This document shows positions 37,901 to 49,900 of a DNA stretch of 64,000 nucleotides, piece by piece. How positions within the stretch are numbered: the first letter of the stretch is position 1; each line of letters starts with the position of its first letter. The position numbers and the translations under genes are program-made. The DNA is from Nocardia jiangxiensis NBRC 101359 (lineage in GTDB: Bacteria; Actinomycetota; Actinomycetes; Mycobacteriales; Mycobacteriaceae), in contig NZ_BAGB01000171.1 in the NCBI RefSeq assembly GCF_000308615.1, forward strand, positions 1 to 64,000. The letters are read 5' to 3'. Below the pieces are notes generated by a model. That model worked only from the letters and a program-made list of their open reading frames with translations. It was not told the DNA's origin and searched no databases.

Positions 37901-40900
37901 CGGAGACGACACCGTGCTGTGCCATCGTCTGCGCTGATTGCGGGTCCGTCGCGTAGGTTCCGTTGAGCAGCACCGTCGTCGCGTGCCGGGCCGCGATCGT
38001 CTGGCCGAGCATGTTCGGCGCCAGGTTGTCGTGGCTGACTGTCTTGGGCAGGGCCGTTCTGCTCACCGATGCGGCGTCGTGGATGGCGCGGGCGTACTCG
38101 CGCACGATCTCCTCGCTGGGCACCTCCTCGAGGCTGGGGAAGCCCACGCCGTAATGCGTCGACAGCATCGCCGCGATCTGTAGCGGCCCGGCCGCTGCCC
38201 AGGGGTCCCCGACGAGCCGATGCAGCCGATCGACGATCGCCCGCTCCTGCGGCCCGCTGTGGTCCGGGTCGCCGATCACCTGGGCGAATGCGCGTCGCAG
38301 CGCCTTGGCGCCCGGGGTGGGAGTTTCGCCGTCGGGGAGCAGCCGAACAGCGCCCAGGCTCACCTCGTCGAGCCGGTCGGCCACCGCGCCGAGGACCAGC
38401 AGGCGTGCGAGCTGCCGGGTATCGGCGGTCCGGGATTGTCTGGGCCCGAAGGATTTTCCGATGTGATTGCGCAGCCAGGTCTCGTTCGAGAGGGCCCGCG
38501 CATCGATGACGATCCGCTCGATTCGATTCTCGGCGTGATTCCATTCCACCCGGAAGGGCTCGTGGGTCGGAGTCTGCGAGATTTCGATGCGGTGGATCGG
38601 CGCCGTCGCCGCATGGGCGGCCAGCTGCTCGACGGCGTCGGCGATGCCGTGCGCGACCGCGGCGCCGAGCTGCGAGTCGCGGAATCCGTCGACATGCGTG
38701 ACGCGCGCGGATATCCGGAGTGCCGCCGCTTCGAGAACAGCGGTGTGCGACAGGGCCGGGACGAGGACATCGTCCTGTTCGATCGGCTCGTGTGCCGTCG
38801 TGCCGCCGGGGCTGTCTGCTCGGCGGGACGGCTGCTGCCGATCCCGACCCGGGGATCCGTCGTCGGGGTTCTGGTCGCCGTGTTTCGGGGTGCGGCCGAT
38901 TCCGTATTCCGGGAGCGCGTCGGGATCGCTCGGGTGCTCGGCGAGGGGTTGTTCGGGTACGAGTCTGCCACCGCTGTTCTGGAACACGATCGCGGACCGT
39001 TTGGCGACGCCGGTCTCGGCCTCGTCGAATATGTATGGGCACCAGCCATTTTCGCTGGAATCCCAGACCTGGACGATGCCGTCGCGGACAGCGAGGAGGT
39101 AGGCGTGTGCACCGATTCCGTCGGCGTCGGCGGTGGCGTAGTGGTCGACGACGACCGCCATGGCCGCGTCGTCGCGGGAGTCCAGCAGTCGGCGGGCGAG
39201 CTCGTCGCGGGAGTCGACGCGGCGCAGGCGACCGCCGGCGTGCTGCTCGAGTTCGACACCCGTGCGGCCGGACGTCGGCGTCGTGTCGGTGAACTTCTCG
39301 GCGGACTCGACCCCGAACTCGTCGACCAGAACCGCTACCGAGTCGTCGGCACAGGTATTGCTGCGGTTCGGGTGCCGTGCGGGTGCGACGAACAGGTTGG
39401 GCATCGGCCGGGCCCGGCCGGTCACCGCGCGGCGCTCGGTGGAGGCGTCGGGGGCGGAGTCCGCATGAGGCCGGACATCGCGGGTGCCGGGGTGCGCGCC
39501 CGGCCGGTCGCCGTCGGCGGAAGGCGACCCGATGGGTGAGTTCGGTTGCGGCGCAGTGCTGTCGGCCCCGAGTACCGAGCGCGTGCCGTCGCCGGGGAAT
39601 GTGGCACGGCCGCCCGGGCGGTCCGTGGGTGGGGCGTCGGGGCTCGGCGGCAGGGCCGGGATGTTGTGCAGTGTCGGGGCGTCCGGGTCGGTGAGCGGTT
39701 CGGCGAATACGACGTCGACACGGGTGTACTCCCCGGGAGCCTCACCTTCCGGGGTTGTGACCGTCACACGGTCGTAGCCGTACTCTTCGGCCAGCCGGCC
39801 GGTGAAGGTGCGCAGCGCCGCGTCCTGGGGCGTCAGATGGTTCTGGATTCCGGCATTGAGGCTGTCGAGATTGTCGGCGAACCCGGCGTCCGCACTCCAG
39901 GGCTCATGAATGGCGGTGGCGTGGCGGCCGACCGCGGACATCATGTCGCGGAACATCTCCCGACCGGAGGGAGTCTCGGCGCCGACCGCGATCTGGTACC
40001 TGAGTACGCCGAAAGAGTCGACGTAGGCATGGATACCCCTACTCGAGTCCGGGCCGTAGGCCTTCGAGTAGATGGGGCAACCGAGGGCGGCCGCCGCCGC
40101 CAACGTCGCACGGAAATCATTTCCCGGGGCAGGACCGTCTTCGAATCCGTATCGGTCACTCCAGGTTTCACCGGCAAGCCGCCTGGCCCATCCGGGTGCT
40201 CCGGGAGCCGCGGACACCTCCGACGGATACACCTTCGCCAGCGCCGACCACTGCTCGTTCCGCAACGCGCTGCCGGATATGTTGCCGAGCAACCCGCGCG
40301 CTCTCAGTCGTTCGGACTGCAACGCGGCCGCGGCACGGTCACGAGCGCTGGCGAACCGGCCGGGATCGAGTTCTGCGCGCGGCTGCCGAACCGATCCCGC
40401 CGTACCGGCAGTCTCGTCGGCTTCGTGATCGAGCGTCGGCCAGAAAAGGGTGGGGCCGAGTGGCGCGAGCAACTGCTGCACGGCCTCCTCGGCGAGCTGC
40501 CACTCCGACTCGTCGGCCGGTGCGACGATCAGGACCCGCACCGGCTCGTGGTCCGCGGCCGGATCCGGCTCGTACGGATGCAGGAGCCCATCCTCGGAAT
40601 CCGCGTCCGGCACCACGACGACATTGCGTCCGTCCCAGACGAGCTGTCGCGTTCGGCCGGTCGGATCCACCACGACCGCGCCCAGGCCGGGCCGGGCGCT
40701 GGCCCGCAAGATGCGGGCGACCTCACCGACCGACTCGTACCGCTCGAGGCGGGTGGCATTGCGCGCCAGCGCAGCTTGCGCCTCCGCCGACCACCCGGCG
40801 CCGTCGAGCGCCGGAGTGGGGGGTTCGGCGGTATCCGGCACCGAGGGAGCGTTCGGCGTTCCGGCGGCGGGTTTCCTGCCCTTCCAAGGCTTCGGCATCG

Positions 40901-43900
40901 TGTTCTCGGGCCGGGGTTCGTCCCAGAGCTGCGGGCCGGATTCGTCGTTGCCGTCCTTGTGATGGAACCACAGGTCCTGGCTCCTCAGACCCGTCGGACG
41001 GTTCTGCTGTGGGGCGCGGTAGGGGTGCCACGGCGACGTTCCGAGCCGCGGGTCGTTCGACCTCGACGGTGCGGGTGTGCCCGGCTGCGCGGGAGCGGTG
41101 GCGGGCTCGTCGCGATCGACCTCGGTGGTCGCCGGTTGTGCGGAATTCGACGCTCTCGCAGGACCTTCCAGCACGACTGCGGTGATGTTGTCCGTTCCCT
41201 GGTTCCTTCCCCGCGCAACGGTGATGGCGTTCTGAATCACCGCGTGCGCCGCCCCGAGCCGGTTGCCGCGCGATTGTTTCAGGGGCTGTCTGACGGTGTC
41301 GGCGAGCATTTCGTCGGAGACGTTCTTCAAGGCGCCGTCGCTGACGAGGACCACGACGCCCTTGCCGGTCGGCGTGTAGGGCTCGGGGGCCGGTTCCTGC
41401 CATGGTTCGGCCCACACCCCGTCGGGGCCCAGACCGCGAGTGATGGTCGAGGCGAACGGCATCGACTCGGCCTCCTCGTCGGTGAGGTGCTCGCCCCTGC
41501 GCTCGGCGTCCTCGATGTATTTCTGGGCGTACGAGTCGTCCACGGTCAGCCGTACCGGCGGTGCGTCATCGAGCGGGATCCAGTACGCGCGGGCATCGCC
41601 TCTCGATTCCGCGACGAGCTGTGTGGGCGTCACCAGCGTCACGACGATCGTGCATGCGGGCGGGATTTCGCAGCCTTCGAATTCTGTCCGGATCAGTTCG
41701 AGAACCGCGGCTCGAGCTGCCTCGAGGGCATCCTTCACGACCTCTGCCGGATTCCACCGGCCGCCGTTCGCGGCGGCTGCCGCCGCCTGATGCAGGACAG
41801 CGCACGCCGCCTGCGATGCCACCTTCGCGGCGACATCGCTGCGCGCCAGATGAGATACGCCGTCACATACTGCGGCGAGGGTCACCGGCTCACCGTCGAC
41901 GACGGCTTCCGCGATCGCGAACTCGTCCTCGTTCGTGGAGTGTCCCACGCCGACATCGGTCCAGCCGGCGGCGTGGGCGGATTCCTGCGGTCGATTCCTG
42001 GGCGGCTTCGGCAGCCTCATCCAGGGCGGTATCCGGCTCGGTTCCCGCTGGGCGTCGGGCCATTGCTGCGGCTGAACATGTTGTGCGGGTTGGCCGTTGG
42101 TGGGCTCGGGCGCCGAAGGTGCTGTGGGCCAGACGGACTCCGGGGGTGGTGCGTTCGGTGTGGCCGGAGCCTCGAGTGTGGCCGACACCTCGGGTGCGGT
42201 CGGCGTCTGTGTCCATGGCAGGAGTCGGGGGTCGGGCACATCGCGTGTGGCGGGGGTCGGCGTTCCGGGCGTCGACGCGTCGTCGGCGTTCGGTGCGTTC
42301 GGTGCGTTCGGCGTTGACTGCGCCCACAGCAGACGGGGGTCGGTGACCTTGCGCGTTTCGGCGGTCGCTGTGCCCGGCGCGGGTGTGTCCTCGACGTTCG
42401 GCGCTGCGGGTTCGTCGTCGGATCGGGAGTGTCGAGGCTGGTCACCCGGGCGTCCTCGGATCGCGCCGTCGCGTGGGGGGGCCTGATCGGGGTCGGGCGG
42501 GTGGAGGGCGGAGAGGTCGCCGTCGTCGGATTTCAGGAGGGCGACGTAGGCCGCTGTGATTCTGTCGCGAGGGTACGACTGTGTCCATGCGGCATGGGTG
42601 CGGACGCGCGGGATGCGGTCGGGGTCGTTGGGGTTCTGGTGCGGGTCGGCGGGGTCGGTGATGTTGGTGTCGAAGATGACGACGGTGCCGCCCTTGCGGC
42701 CGTCGGCGTTGGTCACGAGGTAGGCGTGCATCTCGGTGCCGTCGTCGAGGAGGATGACGGCGGTGTCGGCGCCGCCTTTCATGTTCTTCACGTCGGCGAT
42801 GACGTGGGCGAGCGGGTCCTTGGCGTTGGGACCGAGATGAGTTGTGACGAGCTGGGTGGTGATGGCCTGCTCGGTGGTGGCGGAGCCGGGCGTGAGGGCG
42901 GCCTGGAGATGGCGCGGATTATTCTGTCCCGGTTCGGGTTTGGCGGCGTTCGCGAGCCCGAGCGCGGCAGCCGCTTCGGAGACCTGGCCGATGCACTCCA
43001 GCAGCCTCTTCTCGGTGAGCAGGTCGTGACGTTGAGCCGCCAGTGCCAGACCCATCTTGCCCTCGACGCCGAATTTCGCGTACAGCCGCGTCAGGAGGGG
43101 TTTTACCCACCGCTGCCCGACCACGGCTCCGATGGCCTGGTTGGTGTGGCCGTCGGCCACCATGCGCAGGACACGTCGCTCCAGTGGTGAGAGCTGGACC
43201 TGGTTCGCGGTGTCGCCGTCATCGTCCAGTTCCCCCGCGCGCACTGCCGCAAGCACCGTGGGGATCAGTCCGCCGGTGTGGAGCTTCACTTCCGCCTGAG
43301 CGATATAGCCGCGCACCGAACTCACCGGCACGCCGAGCCTGTCGGCGATGCCGTTGGGCGACCGGCCCGAGGCGATCAGGCCCAGTACTTCTCGTTCCCT
43401 GCCACTCAGTTTCTTGATGGGCCGGTTCGCGAGGTGAGTGCGGAACTCCCGCAACGTATTCGGTGGCAGGGCCGATGTGCCGCCGGGGGCCTGGTCGGGC
43501 AGGCCTTCCGTCAGCACGTGCAGTGTTCGGATCTGTGTGGGAGACAGCTGGATTCGCCCCTTCGGCGGATGCGCTGTCGTTGCCGCGCGAACACCGTCCG
43601 TGGTCGCGATCCTGGAATTCAGCTGGGCGAGTAGCTGATTGACCTGATTCGGCGGCATGCCCAGGACGGCCCCCAGGGATGCCTCCGACACACCGTCCGC
43701 GACGAGACGGACGACATGTACCTCGCCTTCCGACAGCTCGACATGGCCCGCCCGGCCGAGCACTCGCTGAAGCATCGCCTGAACAACAACGCGAACGCGG
43801 CTGCGCGCGCCGAGTTTTCGGCCCGCTTCCTGCAAGTATTCGTCGACGGTGTCCTCTGCGATGCCCAGCCGCTTCCCGATGGCTTTGTTCGAGAGTCCTT

Positions 43901-46900
43901 GTGCTGCTTGTTCGAGCACCTCGTATTCGCGGGGGGACAGGGTCCCGTGAGCGGCCGAGTTCGTCAGGGGTTGCGTGAGGTCGGGTGCGCCGATGTCCAG
44001 CAGCCCCTGGTTCAGCGCCGCCACCACTGTGGCGAGCAGTCCCTTGGCGCCGAGCTTTTTCCCAGCGCGAGCCAGGTGGGTACGCATGACGTATCGGCTG
44101 ACCCCCATCCTGGCCGCGATGCGGTCGAATGTCAGGCCGCGCACCGCGAGATCGAGCACCTCGCGCTCGGGGGGTGAAAGCGCCACGGTCGGTGTGGGGT
44201 ACACAGCTGGGCGGGTATCGATCTGCTCGCCATCTCGAGCCGATTGCGTTGCGGGATCGGCTGGTTCGGCCGCCGCCGTCGACTCCGCGCCCGGGATGTG
44301 TGGCCCGGCGGAAGCGGGCCGACCGGCAATCGTGTGTCGCGGGGGGGATTGATTCTCGCGGTCAGGGTCTCGCAGGTCGCGGGCGTTGAGGGTGCCGTCG
44401 TTGTCGTCCATGTAGGCGACGAACGCTCTCGTTATCTGTCGGCGGCCGTAGCTGGGTGTCCAATGATCCTTGTGGTACAGGCGCATTCGGGGCGTGCTGC
44501 CCCGGGTGGGTGTGTCGATGGCGGTGTCGTGGACGAAGAGGGTCCCGGCGATATTGGTGAGGATGTAGCCGTGGGCGGTTCCGCCGTTGTCGTCGTCGAC
44601 CACGACGACGGCGGTCGCTCCCTCCTTGCCCGGGCCGCGCAGATTCGCGGCGACTTCGGCGAGAGGGTCTTCCGGGTCGTCGGGATATTCGGGGTCACGT
44701 GTCGCGGGGCGCGGGGTGATGCCGATGAGATCGGCGGCGATACTGTCCTGGAGGATTTTCCAGTTGTCGTCGGCGGTCCAGGCCGGGTTGTCGTCATCGG
44801 GGGTGAGTGCGGCCGCGTCGTCGCTGCCGAGTGCCCAGAGCACGCGGACGAGTCGGCGGGCGCAAATTTCGCCGCGCGGGTCGGCGGTCGGCTTGCGGGC
44901 ATAGGTGACCGGCGCCAGCCTCGCCAGCTCCTGCCGCGGGGCTTTTCCGTACTTGCGGCGGACATTGTTGAGGTGCTGATGCACGGTGCGCGGCGATATG
45001 TCGAGAGCCTCGGCGATGCCCTTGTCGGTCAGGCCCGCCCGCACGAGCGCCAACACCTCGATCTCGCGTGCGGTCAGTTTGCTCGGTTTTCCGTAGGGCC
45101 GTCCGGCCGAGGTGGATCCCTCGACGACGACCGGATCCGTATGTTCGGCAGTCGAAACAGATTGCGAGGTAGTGGAATTGGCAGGGCTTTCAGTATTCTG
45201 CGGGAGACCCTGCACCTCTGCTGCCGGCGCATCGCTACCCGGCCCGGGCGCATCGAGGTTCCGTGGCTGTTCAGCCTGCTCGGATGAATCCGATGGTTCG
45301 AGAACGCCATGGTGCTGGGCTGCCAGTGCCAGGAGCACCCTGTCCTCGAGGCCGAACGCACGAGTTGGACCGCCAATGCCGAATGTGCGGTACAGCGCGG
45401 TGAGGAGGAGTTGTACCTGATCATGCCCCACCACGGCGGCCATTTCCGAGTTGGTTCGACCATCGGCGACCATCTGGGCAACCCGGGCCTCGTCGGGCGA
45501 CAGCTCGATGCGACCGAGTGACTCGATGTCGACCTCGATCTCCCCGGCGCGCACCGCCGCCAGGATCGTGGGGGTCAGTCTGCTGGTCCCGAGCTTTTCC
45601 CCGGCGCGATGCGCGAAACTGTGAACCGAGCGGGGCGACAGACCCAGCTCCGCACCGACCGCCGTCGCCGACATGCCGCGAGCAAGTAGCGTGAGCGCCT
45701 CGCGCTCACGAGCGCTCAGTGCCGGGACGCGCGGGTTCTCGGCGGTCCGCCAGTGGTCTCGGCGAGTGATCGTGGCGCCAATCCCGGGGCGGAGAACCAC
45801 GTACCCCTCTATTGCCAATCGCCGGTATGCCGCGCGGATCGCGCGCACTGACCGCAGCCCGAATGGCTCCACGAGGTCGTCCGCTTGGGGGAGTTTCCCG
45901 CCCTCGGACAGTCGATAGGAACGTATCGCCTGGCGGATACGGGATGCCAGCGTGTCTGTCCAACCATCGCGGGCGGCCTCCTGCGCCAGTTCTTCCATCG
46001 GCGACTGTTCCGTGATTGCCGCCAGTAACGTGCTCGAACCGATGGGCGTACCGGCCTCCGAAACCGGCGAGCGCAGCCATCGTTCCTTTTTCGTTACCCG
46101 GGTACCCGGCCGCGAGATCGTCACGTATCCCTCTGCGGCGAGCTGCCGGTAGGCCTTCGCAGCGGCTGTCTTCGACGACAACCCCAAACGCTTGGCCAAT
46201 GTGTCGGCCGCGGGCAATGCCGTGTCGGGTCCGAGTTGGCCGGAAAGGATCGCCCGCCGGATTTCGGTGCTGATCGCTTTGCGCCATCCGGCGCGCGCGG
46301 CATCTGCCGCTATGGCGCGCGTCGAAATCCCTCCGACGAGAACTTCCGAGTTCTGAATCTCGGCGGTCGCCCCAGCGGTTTCCCGCCCTTCTACGGCCTT
46401 TCGGTCGGATTGTTCGTCAAGTATTTTCGCCAGCGCCCGCACTGCACGTCCGTGCAACTGCTCCATCGCGGGTCTATTGCGGTTTCCGCGAATTTCTTCC
46501 GCGATCTCGGTCAAGGTGAGGCCGTGCTCGTGCCGAAGTACGAGACACCGCTCCCATTCGGTGTTGCCGAGTTGTCGGATCGTGTGGTGCAGTGCCTCCA
46601 ACTCGGTGCTGTCACCACGTGCGGCGGCCGCAAGCGCTGCCGTGAACGCCGCATTCACCGTCGGCAACGCATCCGGTGCGGATGTTTGCGAGGACTCTCG
46701 ACTGTTCGGCTTTCGGGCCAGCAGATTATCGCTGAATTCCTCGACATCGGCAGCTGGAACTCCGGCGAGTGCATGAGCGGCGTAATATTCGAGGGCGGAC
46801 AGGGCCGCGACGCCGGTTCTCATTACCTGCGCTGTCTGTTCCGCCGACAACCCGTGAATATATCGGCGTTGGACGAATTCATGCTGGGTCCGGTTCCTGT

Positions 46901-49900
46901 TCTCGAGATTTTCGAGACGTCGGCTCAGCTCCGACGGACCGGCCTGGGCGAGTTCGCGTCCATACCGGCCGGTGCGCACGGAATCCGGTAGTGCGGACAG
47001 AATTATCGGCTTCAGTCGGGCCCACCGGAGATGATCGAGAATTATTTCGCGATAGATTACCGCGAGAGCCTGTCCGGGGTTCTTTTCGGACGAGGTGAGC
47101 GTGCGTTCGGCAACAGCAAGTGTTTCCTCGACGATTTTTTGCGCCAGCCGCCGCTGCTGCGCCTCGTCGAGTTCGAAGTCGCCGCGCCCGACCTGGATCA
47201 CGATGGTGGACAATGCTCTGGTGAAGATTTGACGCGCGAGCTCGCCTCGCTGTTCCGGCGATCCGGGTGGTCCTTGGATTTCGATGTTGTCGCGCGGCGT
47301 TGTTGCGTTGGGGTCGTGAGGTTCGAGGTTGGTGAGGTCGTATTTGTTGCCGGTGGTGTCGCCTTTGTTTTCGTTGGTGAGATAGGCGACGAAGGCTCGT
47401 TCGATGTCTCGGGGGTAGGACTGTGCCCAGTCTTCGTGGCTGCGGACGCGGGGGGCGCGGTCGGGGTCGTCGGGATTCGGGTCGGTGTTGTTGGGGTCGG
47501 TGATGTTGGTGTCGAAGATCAGGATGTGGCCGCCGGGTTTTCCGTCGACGTTGGTGACGGTGTAGGAGTGCATATTGCGGTGGTTGCCGTCGGCATCGGC
47601 GCCGTAGTCGAGGAGGATGACGGCGGTGTCGATGCCGTTGTCCATGTTTCGGACGGAGGTGATGACATGGGCGAGGGGGTCCGCGACGCCGTGGTCGATG
47701 GGTGTTTCGACAAGTTGGGTAGCGATGGCGGCTTGGAGGTGTTGCCATTTATTTTGTCCGGGTTGGGGTTTGATCCCGGTGTCGAGGCCGAGTGCCCAGA
47801 TTGTCTGGGCTGTCTGGTCGATACATGCCAGCAATCTTTTTTCGGTGAGCAGGCCGTGGTGCTGGGCTGCTAATGCCAGGCCCATTGTGCTGTCGACGCC
47901 GAATTTCGTGTACAGCCGGGTCAAGAGCGGCCGTACCCACTGTTGTCCGACAACGGTGCCGATGCTCTGGTTGGTGTGGCCGGTGGCGACCATGCGCAAG
48001 ACACGCCGCTCGAGCGGTGACAGTGTGACCTGGCCGGCGGGCTCGGTGTTGTCATCGAGTTCCCCGGCGCGTACTGCGGCGAGCACCGTGGGGATCAACC
48101 CGCTGGTGTGGAGCTTGACCTCTGCGCGACCGATACGGTAACTCACCGTATCGGGTTCTATGCCCAGATCCTCGGCGACTTCGCTGGGTGACCGGCCCTG
48201 GGCGATCAGGCCGAGCACTGTGCGCTCCGAGCCGGTCAGTGCCCTGGGGGGTCGGTTCGAGAGTTGGGTGCGGAACTCCTGCAAGGTGTTCCGCGGCAAG
48301 GTCGGTACATCGCCGGGGGCCGGGCCGGGCAGGCTTTCCGCCAGCGTGTGGAGTGTTTTTACTTGAGCGGGAGACAGCCGGGTTCGGCCTGTCGGCGCGT
48401 GTACCGTCGTTGTCGTGCGAACGCCGTCCGCGGTCGCGATCCTGGAATTGAGCTGAGCGAGTAGACGGTTCACCTGATACGGCCGCATTCTCAGCATGTC
48501 CCCCAGGGAGGACTCCGACAGGCCGCTTGCGATGAGGCGGACGATAGTGATCTCGCCTTCCGACAGCTCGACGTAGCCGGCTCGGCCGAGTACTCGCTGG
48601 AGCATCGCTTGCATCACGATCGGAACGAGGCTGTGCGCCCGGGATCTGCGTGCGCGTGCACCGAGTTTGCGGCCCGTTTCCTGCAGGTGTTTCTCGACGG
48701 TGCGCTCCGCGATGCCCAGTCGGTTTCCGATGGCTTTGTTCGACAGTCCTTGTGCTGCCTGTTCCAGTACTTCGTGTTCGCGGGGGGACAGGGTGCCGTG
48801 GGCGGCGGAGTTCGTCGGGGGTTGGGTGAGGTCGGGCGCACCGATGTCGAGCAGGCCCTGGTTGAGGGCCGCCACCACCGTCGAGAGCAGTCCCTTGGTA
48901 CCGAGCTTTCTGCCTGCGCGAGCCAGGTGGTTTCGCACGGTGTTTCGGCTGACCGACATCGCGGCGGCAATGTCGTCGATGGTCAGGTTTTCTGCCGTAA
49001 GATTCAGTACTTCGAGTTCGGGGGGTGACAGTTCGACTGTGGGCGTAGGGTATACGGGCTGGTGAGCACCGGTCTGGCTGGAAGAGTTCCGCGCCTGCTG
49101 CTCGTGTGCCGCCGTCGGCCGGTCGGCGGCACGGTCGACCTCGTGAGTGGTGGTCGGGTCCTCCGCGGAGGCGGGCGCACTCGTCCGCGCATCCTCGAGC
49201 GATCGGAAGGCGACACGGATCTTGGGGATTGCGTCGTAGGCGATGCGCTCGGCCTGTTCGGGTGTTATTGCCAGACGCCTCGCCACCCGCGTTATGGGGA
49301 GTTTCTCGAGGAAATGCAGCAGCACAACTTGTTCCGCGACTTCGGGCTCGGGTAGATCCGAAAGCGCCTGTCGCAGAACGGCCGAATACTGCTTCGAAAT
49401 AGGCTGGCTCGAGGCCAGGCGCTGGTCTATTATCGCGCGCGCTCTGGCGATCTGCGTGAGATCGAGATTCAACGCTTGTGCGATCTCGGTATCGGGGACG
49501 GTGTCGGTTTCGCCGATACGCCGGATGTATGTATCGACTCGTATGACGAGTTTGCGTGTGGTCTGGTCCATGTCGCGGAATCGCCGCTCAAAATAGTAAT
49601 TGAGACAGGCGTAGCGGGCCGCCGCCGACGCCGGGGTGGTGAAGTCATCGACGGGAACGAAGTTCACGATAGCTTTGCGGATCTCGTCGGCAGCCAGATC
49701 CAACAGTAATTCGTGATCCCCGGTCGATTCGACCCAGCCCGCGGCTTCCCTGCGTGCGATCCGCGCATATTTGCTGTAGATCTCCTCCCGGAGCTCGATT
49801 TCTTCGTGAGATCCTGGACGGGACGCGATCAGCTTCCAGAACAGGCTCTGGATTTCAGGGTCCAGCACGGCCGAACCCGGGCGTGCATAGAATTTCTTCA

